Positions 45,030 to 53,237 of a DNA stretch of 64,000 nucleotides are shown here, piece after piece. The notes beneath the pieces are model-generated. The model saw nothing but the letters and a program-made list of their open reading frames with translations. It did not search any database and was not told the origin of the DNA. Position 1 is the first letter of the stretch; every line of letters begins with the position of its first letter. Both the position numbers and the translations under genes were made by a program. The stretch is from JASLQO01 sp002327525 (GTDB lineage Bacteria; Pseudomonadota; Gammaproteobacteria; Pseudomonadales; Azotimanducaceae): NCBI GenBank assembly GCA_030744435.1, contig JASLQO010000009.1, forward strand, positions 1 to 64,000, written 5' to 3'.

Positions 45030-45345
45030 TTGGGTCTGCTGTCTGCGATGATGACCGCTTCCAGTGCGGCACTGTCAAAGCCCAGCCACTTATCTGGCAG
45101 GTAAGTTCAGCCCGCGGTTGTTCGGCGCCGTCTTGCTCGGTGTGTGCCACGGCGCCTGCTGCCTCGGTTGTTGTTGGGGTCTTATGCTGTTGCTGTTCGT
45201 CGGTGGTGTGATGAACCTGCTCTGGATTGCTGCCATCACCGGATTCGTGTTGCTCGAGAAGCGGCTGCCACCAACGTGGCGGGTCAGGCACCTGGCCAAG
45301 CTCCTCATGATCGGAAGCGGCGCTGCGTTTCTACTGGTCGGCTGA
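45030..45345 (+). pseudogene. C-terminal remnant of a DUF2182 membrane protein
   Basis: The blocks HCQSPATYLAG, GVCHGACCLGCCWGLMLLLF and VGGVMNLLWIAAITGFVLLE are diagnostic for DUF2182 (a copper/metal-related membrane protein family with the H-x-x-x-C-x-GCCW motif). The first helices are absent or scrambled (a frame-shifted AMMTASS before it). About 95 of 260 residues remain. Confidence 0.8.
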
Positions 45346-45400
45346 CGTTGACGCGAACACTATGCGCGGCCTCAAGTCACACAATTTACCGCATGGACCA

Positions 45401-46792
45401 CTAGGATCGCCGGCGCGCAATGAAAACCACCCCGAACGCGACACCACTCACCAGAAGCGCGATGAGGGTCGGGTTCCACGTCCCGTAGCCTCGTCCGTCC
45501 GTCAACGAGGTAACCGCAAGCAACGCGAGAACACCGGCCAGAATTGCCGCGAACGCCTCGGGCCGTCCCGCGTCACGCGAATGGATGGCGGCTATAACGG
45601 GGACGAACAGACTCACGCTGAGAAGTGAGTAGAAGATAGACAGCGCGCCGACAATGGTTTCGAACCAGATAGCTATGCCCACTCCCAGAGCGCCCCCCGC
45701 GAGTGCGGCGAGTCGGGCCACCCTTAGAACGTCGTTGTCCGTTGCACCCGGGCGTAGAAAGCGCTGGTAAAGGTCTTTCGACAACGACGTGGCCAACATG
45801 AACAGAATCGCATCCGCGGAACTGACTTCTGCTGAGAAGATTGCTGCCAGACCCAATGCGCCCAACAGCAGTGGTATGCGTTCGACGAGAAGTGTCGGCA
45901 GTGCCAGTCCCTGGCTTTCGAGTTCGGGAAAGTGGACCCGTGCAATGGCGCCGAGTATGGGGGGGAGGGAGGCGAAAATCAGCAATGCAACGCCCGCCGC
46001 TGCGACGCCAACACGTACTGTACGTGCGTCGCGCGCTCCGTAGATTTTCTGAATCAGGCCGGGTGAGACGATGAACGCAGGCACCAGAAGTGCAACGTAG
46101 TACATTGCCGGTGAGCCCCCGCGCCATGGATTCGTGTAATTTGGGTCAATGCTGGTCGTGGCCTCCGTAAGCCCGGATAGGCCGCCGACGCTCGACAGAG
46201 CCACTGGCACCACGAGCGCGAAGCCGATGATGAGCACGGCGAGTTGGACGAGGTTTACCCACGCCGACGACAGCAGTCCACCGGCGGCGAAGTAGCTGGT
46301 CATCACTACACCGCCGATGAGGCAGCCGTAGATCTTTGGAATGTCAGCCACCGCCTGCAACACGAACGCCACCGCTATGAGTTGTCCCGCGAGAACGAAC
46401 AGGGTGCCGACCCAGAGCAAGGCGGTGACCATGCCTCGCACGGTGCGGCCATAGCGGAGTTCGAGCAGATCTCCCATTGTCTGCAAATCGTGTTCCTTGG
46501 CGATTCGCCATACCCGGGGGCCCACCCAAATTGCGAGGAGAATGGTACCGATTCCGGCTGAACCCACCCACCACCATGCAATGAACCCCTCGGTGTAGCC
46601 GATACCCGCCGCCCCCATCGTCGAACCGGCGCCGATATTCGCGGCGAGAAGTGTCGAGAACAGCAAGACCGGACCCAGGCTCCTGCCGGCGACGAAGAAT
46701 GCGCCGGTCGTGTTCACACGGCGCCCGACGTAGAGTCCAAGGCCGATTAGCGCCGCGGAGTAGCCGAGAATCGCAACGAGATAGGCGTTCAG
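45401..46792 (-). CDS. Sodium:solute symporter (SSS family)
   Basis: This protein has about 463 residues and twelve or thirteen hydrophobic helices. It has FFVAGRSLGPVLLFSTLLAA in the first repeat, ANIGAGSTMGAAGIGY and SAEVSSADAILFMLATSLSKD, the sodium-binding region of the family. It should take up a small organic anion, amino acid or related nutrient with Na+. The coding signal continues upstream of GTG 46717 to overlap the stop of the P1 peptidase gene. A CTG at 46792 is the likely start, with translation coupled to that gene. It is last in a minus-strand run after the GrdB-like and peptidase genes. Confidence 0.82.
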   Translation of the reverse strand: MNAYLVAILGYSAALIGLGLYVGRRVNTTGAFFVAGRSLGPVLLFSTLLAANIGAGSTMGAAGIGYTEGFIAWWWVGSAGIGTILLAIWVGPRVWRIAKEHDLQTMGDLLELRYGRTVRGMVTALLWVGTLFVLAGQLIAVAFVLQAVADIPKIYGCLIGGVVMTSYFAAGGLLSSAWVNLVQLAVLIIGFALVVPVALSSVGGLSGLTEATTSIDPNYTNPWRGGSPAMYYVALLVPAFIVSPGLIQKIYGARDARTVRVGVAAAGVALLIFASLPPILGAIARVHFPELESQGLALPTLLVERIPLLLGALGLAAIFSAEVSSADAILFMLATSLSKDLYQRFLRPGATDNDVLRVARLAALAGGALGVGIAIWFETIVGALSIFYSLLSVSLFVPVIAAIHSRDAGRPEAFAAILAGVLALLAVTSLTDGRGYGTWNPTLIALLVSGVAFGVVFIARRRS

Positions 46793-47892
46793 GGATTGAT
46801 GTCCGATGCAGCGGGAAAGCCCGGGATGCCTTCCGCATTTGCGATCGCGCTCAGTATGGCGGCGGACACGGCCTCGGCGGCGAGCGCGCCCACGGTGGAG
46901 ATCCGTGCGTCGCCTTTCCAGTTGCCGAGTGCGAGGGCGAATAGCATGTCGCCGTCAGACGGTGTGTGTGCCGGTACGATGGCGCGCGCCAGACCATCGT
47001 GAGCCATCTGCGCAATCTTGGTGGCCTGGGTCTTGGTGAGCCGTGCGTTGGTCGCCACCACGCCAATGGTGGTGTTGCGCCCCAGACCGTCCTGAACCAA
47101 TGCCCCGGAGCGCAGCAGCTTGCGCACGTCCGCGAGGCCGGAACCATTTTCGTCACGGACACCGGCGATGAGTTCCCCCGTGGCCGGGTCGATTACGTCA
47201 CCAAGTGCGTTGACCGCTATCAGCGCAGCAACCACGAGCCCGTTCGGGAGCTCGATGGCGGCAGTACCGATGCCGCCTTTCATTGCCCGCCCGGGACCAC
47301 TGCTTTTCCCGACCGTGGCACCCGCGCCCACACCCACGTTACCCTGCGCGATAACGCCCGACGTTGCCGCTCGGGCAGCCTGAAAGCCGCAATCCGCGCC
47401 CGGACGAACGTCTGGTTTACCACCCACTCCCAGATCGAAGAGGATAGCGGCCGGCACGATAGGCACTTTGGCGATCCCCACATCGAGCCCGATGTCACGA
47501 TCTTCGAGGTAGCGAACGACGCCCGACGCGGAATCGAGGCCGAAGGCGCTGCCACCGGAGAGCACTACCGCGTGCACGCGCTCTACTGTGTTTACGGGAG
47601 CGAGCAGCGCCACTTCGCGCGAACCCGGTGCGGATCCCCGTACATCGACCCCTGCCACCGCACCGCCCTCAGTGAGAACGACGGTACAGCCCGTGGGTCT
47701 TTGCGAAAGCGTGTGGTGTCCTACTCGAATACCTTCGATGAGGGTCAGCCCCGAACCAACGGCGGCAGGAGGAGCGGCGAGCGCGATGACGAGTCCCAGC
47801 CAGATCACGCGCCGATTCTGATCGGGCACCGTGTCAAACGCAAGCGCGATGCGGCGCCCGCCTTCATGAGCACCGGGGGCGCCGATATTCAT
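46789..47892 (-). CDS. P1 family (S58, DmpA-like) aminopeptidase
   Basis: This is a 367-residue protein of the DmpA/BapA N-terminal-nucleophile family. It has LTLIEGIRVGHHTLSQRPTG, VVLSGGSAFGLDSASGVV and GRNTTIGVVATNARLTK, where the Thr pair is the expected site of self-cleavage and catalysis. Such enzymes release N-terminal D- or beta-amino acids or L-amino acids from small peptides. GTG 47808 would give a start directly before a signal-peptide-like stretch (IWLGLVIALAAPPAAVGSG), so a periplasmic form is possible; ATG 47892 is the longer option. The stop overlaps the symporter gene. A transport-plus-peptidase role in scavenging is plausible. Confidence 0.85.
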   Translation of the reverse strand: MNIGAPGAHEGGRRIALAFDTVPDQNRRVIWLGLVIALAAPPAAVGSGLTLIEGIRVGHHTLSQRPTGCTVVLTEGGAVAGVDVRGSAPGSREVALLAPVNTVERVHAVVLSGGSAFGLDSASGVVRYLEDRDIGLDVGIAKVPIVPAAILFDLGVGGKPDVRPGADCGFQAARAATSGVIAQGNVGVGAGATVGKSSGPGRAMKGGIGTAAIELPNGLVVAALIAVNALGDVIDPATGELIAGVRDENGSGLADVRKLLRSGALVQDGLGRNTTIGVVATNARLTKTQATKIAQMAHDGLARAIVPAHTPSDGDMLFALALGNWKGDARISTVGALAAEAVSAAILSAIANAEGIPGFPAASDINP

Positions 47893-48105
47893 CTATGCCG
47901 CGCTTTGGTGTGCAGGTGCCCGAGTCGTTTGTGTGCCGGGGGAGGCGCTCGGGAGTCTTCAGGCGGCCCCTTCTGCTATCGTGTATCGCGCTGGGATACC
48001 CATCCTCGCAGCATGCCGTGAGAAACTGGCGGGCAATTTCCGGGTGGGCGGTATCGGCCAACATTCTGGCCTGAGCGTCGTGGACGAAGTAGCCGCTGGC
48101 GATGC

Positions 48106-48963
48106 TCAGCCGCTTTTGCTCTGTGCTCTCCTGCGCCGCAGCTCTGCTCCGCGGCGTGCCAGACCGGCTGCGTCCTCAGCGCGCACCTGCATGTAGCGCC
48201 GCCGCCAGCTCTCGTCGTCGTTGAATTGAAAGGGCGCTTGCGTTGTCGTGCGGGGTTCCTGCGCCTGTTCGAAGAGGCCGAGTGCGCTGGTGACGATACT
48301 GCGCTGCATCTGTTCGTCCCAGGGCCTGCCGCAGGGGTTGCCGAGAGGGAAATCCACGAACAGGAAACGTGGCACGCCGCAATGTTCGACGATGTCTCTC
48401 GCGGAACCCAGCACGACGGTTGGGATACCGGCGGTCTCGAGGTGTCGGGCAACCAGACTCACGGTCTGGTGACACACGGGTCACAACGGAATCAGTAGGG
48501 CGATGTCGACGCCGTCTTCCTGGCATCGGGCCAGGATGTCCGGCGCGTCTGCTTCATTCGTTTTGCGTTGACTGTACTCGGTGGGTGCGCAATGGAAACG
48601 CCTGGCGAGCGCGCCGATGCGGCCGCTGTCCGCCAATGCATTGAGGTGGTCGATCGGAAAGTAGGAATTCAGATCCTCAAGGTGTGTGGCTTCCTTGTCC
48701 CACGACAGGTCGTTGGCGTACAGGCGCTCGGGCATGTTGGCCGTCTCGCCCGAGGTGACCGAGCGCGGTTTCAGTGGCAGGCGCTCGCACAGACTGGCCG
48801 TGGTAATCACGGTGAGCGTACAGTCGGCCAGGGCCCTCGCGAGCGGTGCCAAGGGAACCTCTTCATGAGTGGCCCAGACATAGGGCTTCTCGAATCCCTG
48901 CGCCTCGTAGTACAGGCGTGATCGTTCCATGTAGGGGACGGCGTGAGCGGTCATATCGTTCAT
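48106..48963 (-). CDS. GrdB-related protein with a predicted selenocysteine (UxxC)
   Basis: Two frames separated only by an in-phase TGA (48481-48483) together give 285 residues of one family: the glycine/sarcosine/betaine reductase selenoprotein B-like proteins. The first part has ATHEEVPLAPLARALADCTL and NSYFPIDHLNALADSGRIG; the second has CHQTVSLVARHLETAGIPTV and FVDFPLGNPCGRPWDEQMQR. The TGA falls in IPL-*-PVCHQ, residue 161, where family members carry Sec or Cys in a U/CxxC redox motif. The second Cys is C164. A stem-loop meeting bacterial SECIS rules starts ten bases later. It therefore probably encodes Sec161, provided the genome has selABCD. If not, it is a nonsense-broken gene. It leads a run with the P1 peptidase and symporter. 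The chemistry of this non-clostridial branch is unknown. Confidence 0.75.
48452..48470 (-). promoter_or_regulatory. Candidate bacterial SECIS element
   Basis: Read on the minus strand, ACCAGAC and GTCTGGT form a perfect 7-bp stem with the five-base loop CGTGA. The loop begins 17 bases after the UGA and has G at its second position and a GU step, within the published bSECIS limits (loop 16-37 bases from UGA, G among the first two loop bases). Pairing is exact despite overlapping coding sequence. Confidence 0.65.
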
Positions 48964-48999
48964 GCTGGTGTTGTCATCCTCATGTGTGGAGGCCCGCCG

Positions 49000-49104
49000 T
49001 CAGGTCAGGAAAATCACGGCCAGCGTGCCAAGGGCGATCAAAACGAGGAGTACCAGCGCATCCTGTTTTTTCTTGCTGATACTGAGTTCGCTGTTGTTGC
49101 GCAT
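49000..49104 (-). CDS. Small membrane protein, 34 residues
   Basis: ATG 49104 follows GGGAGG by four bases and opens a 34-codon frame ending TGA at 49000. The peptide has a polar start (MRNNSELSISKKKQDA) and one hydrophobic helix (LVLLVLIALGTLAVIFLT). The ribosome site, amphipathic layout and lysine cluster before the helix fit a genuine single-pass small protein. It precedes the GrdB-like gene by 36 bases and could share its transcript. Function unknown. Confidence 0.55.
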   Translation of the reverse strand: MRNNSELSISKKKQDALVLLVLIALGTLAVIFLT

Positions 49105-49286
49105 ACGCCCTCCCGACGGTGAAGCTCACTTGTGGATAAACAGATGAGCATCAGCGTGAATGCTATCAGGTACGGATGTCGATTGGGGAGGGACATTCAG
49201 GCACACAACCTGCCTGAAAGTATTGTTTCTGATGTCGAACCATCGAGATGCGCCTGGTTTCACGCGCAGATGGTGCGAACCGACAA

Positions 49287-49550
49287 TTATTGTCTAATCA
49301 ACGATAGAGTTACCGACAATGACTGGGCCCATGAAAAAGTGACATATGCACCCGCCCCGAGTGCGATCCACTGTGCGACGCTGCCCGTTGCATCGGTGAG
49401 GCCCCAGGCGACCAGCGTGATGACCAGTGCGGCCAGCGCATTCAAGCGCAGTGATTCCCCGGCACGTTTGAGTCCGACCAGATTGGCGACGGGTAGCATG
49501 GCGCTCAATTCGGTCGTCAACACACTTACCGGGTTTCGGTGTCCTGGCGC
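49287..49550 (-). pseudogene. Remnant of an MFS transporter (spinster-like)
   Basis: Two hydrophobic helices remain: RLNALAALVITLVAWGLTDA and SVAQWIALGAGAYVTFSWAQ. The SLRLNAL and FSWAQSL patterns recall the end of spinster-type major facilitator proteins. The upstream 350 residues are missing. The identification is tentative. Confidence 0.5.
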
Positions 49551-49718
49551 TCATAGATCTACCCTGCACAGCGGAACATTTGAATAAATTTGATGGGCAG
49601 GCAAAACCGGCTGGGGATAGGGCAGTGCAAACGCCGAGCGCACGACCCCGGCCAAATTGTCTTGCAGCGTTGCGGCGGCGTTCGAATAATGCACGCCTTC
49701 GCAACTCCCGGTACCGTC

Positions 49719-49893
49719 ATGAATCCCGACGCCATTCCGATTGGCGACCAACCGCCAGAAGACATCAACGTCATCATTGAAGTCCCGGTGGAGGTAAGCC
49801 CATCAAACACGAAATGGACAAGGCATCCGGTACCTTGTTTGTCGACCGCTACCTGCACACGTCCATGCACTACCAGGGCAACTACGGCCCACA
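49719..49893 (+). pseudogene. ppa: 5' remnant of inorganic pyrophosphatase
   Basis: ATG 49719 gives MNPDAIPIGDQPPEDINVII and EVPV, the conserved start of family I soluble pyrophosphatase. One base out of frame it continues GKPIKHEMDKASGTLFVDRY, then LHTSMHYQGNYG. The active-site half is missing. Because the enzyme is normally essential, another PPase must exist in the genome. Confidence 0.88.
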
Positions 49894-49954
49894 GCGCTTG
49901 AGCCGGTCCTGGGTTAGGTTCTAAATACACAGCAATCATCGATTGGGGAAATAC

Positions 49955-52036
49955 ATGAATGGTCCTCGCTTTGGCATACTCATCGTCATGGGCGTGCTGT
50001 GGCTCGGTGGATGCAGCGATCCGGCGCAGGATTCGGCCGCCACCGCAGCGGAGCCCGGCGAACAGGAGGCGGCCGCACCCTTTCCTCTCATACCGCGTGG
50101 GGACGTGTTTGGTAATCCCACACGCATCCAGGGCCGGATCAGTCCCGATGGAAAACACCTGAGCTGGCTGGCGCCGGTGGACGGCGTGCTGAATATATGG
50201 GTGGCGGATGCCAGCGACCCTTCCACCGCGCGTGCTGTCACCCAGGAGCGCGAACGCGGTGTAGCGATGCATTTCTGGTCGCCGGACAGCCGATTTGTAC
50301 TCTATCTGCAGGACTCCGGCGGGAACGAGAATCATCATGTCTACGCCGCCGATATCGAAAGTGGCGAAGTGCGGGATCTCACGCCCGTGGGGGAAGCCAC
50401 CAAGGCAACAATCGAGGCAGTCAGCCGGCAACGTCCGGACAGGGTGCTGGTAGGGCTCAATGAACGTAACCCGCAGTTGTTCGACCTCTACGAGATCACG
50501 ATCAGTACCGGTGAGCAAAAGCTGATCGTCGAAAATCCGGGCTTTGTCGGTTTCGTGGCGGATCACAATCTGGAACCGAGACTCGCCCTGAAGCAGGTCG
50601 TGGGTAGCGGAGTGCTGGTCATGAAGAGCGATGGAGAGGGCGGCTGGAGCGAGTGGTTGAGCATCCCCGCGGAAGATGTACTCACCACCAACGTAGTCGG
50701 CTTCACGGCAGATAACGAGCACGTCTATATCACGGACAGCCGGGAGCGAGACACCACTGCGCTGACGCTGGTCTCGCTCGAGGATGGCGCGGCCGAAGTG
50801 GTGGCCGAGGATCCGCGAGCTGACATCAGCAACGTCGTGATCGATCCGGTTACCTATGAAGTAACGGCCTATGCGGTGGATTACACACGAGTGGAATGGC
50901 ATGCGCTCACCGACGGTGCGCAAGACGATCTCGAGTATCTGCGCGCAAGACTCGATGGCGATCTGAGCTTTCTGTCGGGGACAGCTGACGGCATTCGCGC
51001 CGTGGTGCACTCCGAGGCAGCGCAAGCGCCTGGCACCTACTACCTGTTCGACCGCGATGCCCGCACGCTCGACAGGATGTTTGACACGCGCCCCGAACTC
51101 GCAGACGCGCAGCTGCAGCCCATGCATCCCGTGGAAGTTACTTCCCGGGATGGCCTGACCCTGGTCTCCTACGTCACGCTGCCGCCTGGATCGGACACCG
51201 ATGGCGACGGGCTTCCCGAGCAACCAGTACCGATGGTGTTGCTGGTGCATGGTGGACCCTGGGCCCGCGATGCGTACGGCTACAACTCCACCCACCAGTG
51301 GCTGGCCAACCGGGGTTACGCAGTGCTGAGTGTGAACTACCGCGGTTCTACCGGATTCGGCAAGACATTCGTCAACGCAGCCATCGGCGAATTCGCCGGT
51401 AAGATGCACGACGACCTCATCGATGCCGTGAACTGGGCCATTGCCAGCAAGATCACGAGCTCTGGCCAGGTCGCCATCATGGGAGGATCCTACGGCGGCT
51501 ATGCCACGCTGGTGGGCGTGACCTTCACGCCGGACAGCTTCGAGTGTGGTGTGGACATCGTCGGTCCATCCAGCCTGGTGACGCTGGTGGAGAGCTTTCC
51601 GCCGTACTGGGCACCGTTTCTCGAGAGCACCTGGTTCAAATATGTGGGCAACCCGGCGAACGAGGCACAACGCGCCGACATGTTCAATCGCTCGCCGATC
51701 TCGCGGGTGAAGGACATCCAGGTACCGCTGCTCATCGGTCAGGGGCAAAACGATCCACGCGTCACCAAACTCGAGTCGGATCAGCTGGTGGCGGCGATGG
51801 GTGAGCGCGATCTGCCGGTCACCTATCTCAACTACCCGGACGAGGGTCACGGCTTCGCCAGACCGGAAAACCGTATGTCGTTCTTTGCGGTCACCGAAGG
51901 TTTCCTCGCTGGTTGCCTCGGTGGGCGTTTCGAACCCATCGGTGACGATTTCGAAGGGTCTAGCGTGGAGGTTGTGCATGGCGCCGAGTACGTGTCCGGG
52001 TTCGACGTGAGCACCGGCGAGGCTTCCGGCGTCTGA
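49955..52036 (+). CDS. S9 family prolyl-oligopeptidase-like lipoprotein
   Basis: This 693-residue enzyme starts with a lipoprotein signal (VMGVLWLGGCSD, lipobox LGGC), so it should be anchored in the cell envelope. A beta-propeller region (about 40-420) contains TolB-like repeats such as ISPDGKHLSWLAP and FWSPDSRFVLYL. The C-terminal alpha/beta-hydrolase has the oxyanion HGGPW, nucleophile S512 in GGSYGGY, Asp in GQGQNDPRV and His in DEGHGFAR. All catalytic residues are present. It probably cleaves small peptides after proline or alanine in the periplasm. ATG 49955 was chosen over a GTG 12 bases upstream because it sits directly at the signal. The zinc-finger gene follows at once. Confidence 0.92.
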   Translation: MNGPRFGILIVMGVLWLGGCSDPAQDSAATAAEPGEQEAAAPFPLIPRGDVFGNPTRIQGRISPDGKHLSWLAPVDGVLNIWVADASDPSTARAVTQERERGVAMHFWSPDSRFVLYLQDSGGNENHHVYAADIESGEVRDLTPVGEATKATIEAVSRQRPDRVLVGLNERNPQLFDLYEITISTGEQKLIVENPGFVGFVADHNLEPRLALKQVVGSGVLVMKSDGEGGWSEWLSIPAEDVLTTNVVGFTADNEHVYITDSRERDTTALTLVSLEDGAAEVVAEDPRADISNVVIDPVTYEVTAYAVDYTRVEWHALTDGAQDDLEYLRARLDGDLSFLSGTADGIRAVVHSEAAQAPGTYYLFDRDARTLDRMFDTRPELADAQLQPMHPVEVTSRDGLTLVSYVTLPPGSDTDGDGLPEQPVPMVLLVHGGPWARDAYGYNSTHQWLANRGYAVLSVNYRGSTGFGKTFVNAAIGEFAGKMHDDLIDAVNWAIASKITSSGQVAIMGGSYGGYATLVGVTFTPDSFECGVDIVGPSSLVTLVESFPPYWAPFLESTWFKYVGNPANEAQRADMFNRSPISRVKDIQVPLLIGQGQNDPRVTKLESDQLVAAMGERDLPVTYLNYPDEGHGFARPENRMSFFAVTEGFLAGCLGGRFEPIGDDFEGSSVEVVHGAEYVSGFDVSTGEASGV

Positions 52037-52037
52037 C

Positions 52038-52596
52038 ATGGCACATGTCCTCGAACCGGCGGCCAGCGGACGGTCCAAGTGCCGCGGTTGCACAGCTGCC
52101 ATCGACAAGGGAGAGTTTCGCTTCGGCGAACGGTTTCCCAATCCGTTTGCCGACGGCGAGATGACGGTGTGGTTTCATCTGCTGTGTGCCGCGTACCGGC
52201 GCCCTGGTTCGCTTTGCGAGGTGTTGGCCGAAGTAGACATCCCCGATGTAAAAAACGCTGCAAGCAATCATCGCCGAAGGTCTCGAACATCCGCAGCTTG
52301 AGCGCATCGGCGGCATCGAGCGTGCGCCGAGCGCCAGGGCACCTTGCCGTTGTTGCAGCGAGATGATCGAGAAGGAAGCGTGGAGGATCAAACTGTCTTC
52401 TTTCGAGGAAGGCGTGTACGGGGGAGGGGGATTCGTGCACCCGGAATGCGCCAGTGAGTATTTCGGCACGAGCGATATCCTCACACGTGTGAAGTATTTT
52501 GCTCAATTCGAAGCATCCGAACTCGCTGCGTTGGAGGATGTCGTTGGAGGATGTCGTTGGAGGATGTCCTTCGTGGTTGAGCGCTTGAGGGTCTGA
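52038..52596 (+). pseudogene. Protein with two PARP-type zinc fingers, frameshifted
   Basis: The first finger is C15-x2-C18-x28-H47-x2-C50 (KCRGC to HLLC), which fits the PARP-type CCHC pattern (C-x2-C-x28/30-H-x2-C). The second, one frame over, is CRCC-x27-HPEC. Such fingers bind DNA breaks in eukaryotic PARP-1 and occur sparsely in bacteria. The frames separate near 52249 in a run of six A. A 13-base unit (GTTGGAGGATGTC) repeats three times at 52530-52568, which disturbs the last 10-15 codons. The start, ATG 52038, follows the peptidase stop by one base. Restored, it would be about 185 residues. DNA binding is inferred from the fold only. Confidence 0.7.
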
Positions 52597-52597
52597 C

Positions 52598-52942
52598 ATG
52601 CGATTTCTGTTCCTGTCCTTCGACACCTATCCTCAATTCCACATCACCTACCAAAATGGTGGAATACATGGCGCTGCGCAGACCGGTTGTGGTCAACGAC
52701 CACCCTGATCAACAGAAAGTAGTAAATGAAAGTGGCGGGGCAATCTGTGTTCCCTATAAGGAAGAGCCTTTCGCGCAAGCGATCATATCGGTTTTCGAGG
52801 ACCCGAAGGCGGGCGGCACAGACGATGGCTGACAAGGGGTTTCACTATGTCACGAGCCATCGCACCTATTCGCGGCTGGCGGAACTCGTCGACTCTACTT
52901 ACAGGGAACTCGCCACCGGCGTGTGGCGGAACGACTCGAGAT
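52598..52942 (+). pseudogene. Relict glycosyltransferase (internal deletion)
   Basis: A short start, MRFLFLSFDTYPQF, is joined to the C-terminal part of a GT4 glycosyltransferase: VEYMALRRPVVVNDHPDQQK and VVNESGGAICVPYKEEPF, then one frame over MADKGFHYVTSHRTYSRLAE. The middle of the protein, including the first Rossmann domain, is lost. It is next to two further glycosyltransferases. Confidence 0.75.
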
Positions 52943-53237
52943 AGAGGGAGGCGCGGGAAATAGGCCCGCAGCGACCTTGGAACGGGTTCAAGCAGTATCG
53001 ATTCACACGCATCGATGCCGAACCTAGCGATTCTGGTGTCCGGCGTGTACCAGCTGAAGCGGTGGTCGCCTAAAAGGGATTGTGCGCCAGATCACAGGAA
53101 CGGGTACTGGCAGTCATATTGTCGAACGTTCCTCTAAACGCCCCGGCGGAAACGTCGCATACTGCGTGTTCTGGCATGCTTCTGCTCTGGTCGCTCTTTC
53201 AGCAGAGGCGGGCAAGACACTCGCTAGGACACTGGAA

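Noticed and set aside
49559..52141. An 860-codon open frame on the minus strand
   Set aside because: It lies antisense to the S9 peptidase gene, whose plus-strand product has all family motifs. The minus product is rich in His, Arg and Val without any domain. It is a shadow of a GC-rich coding strand.
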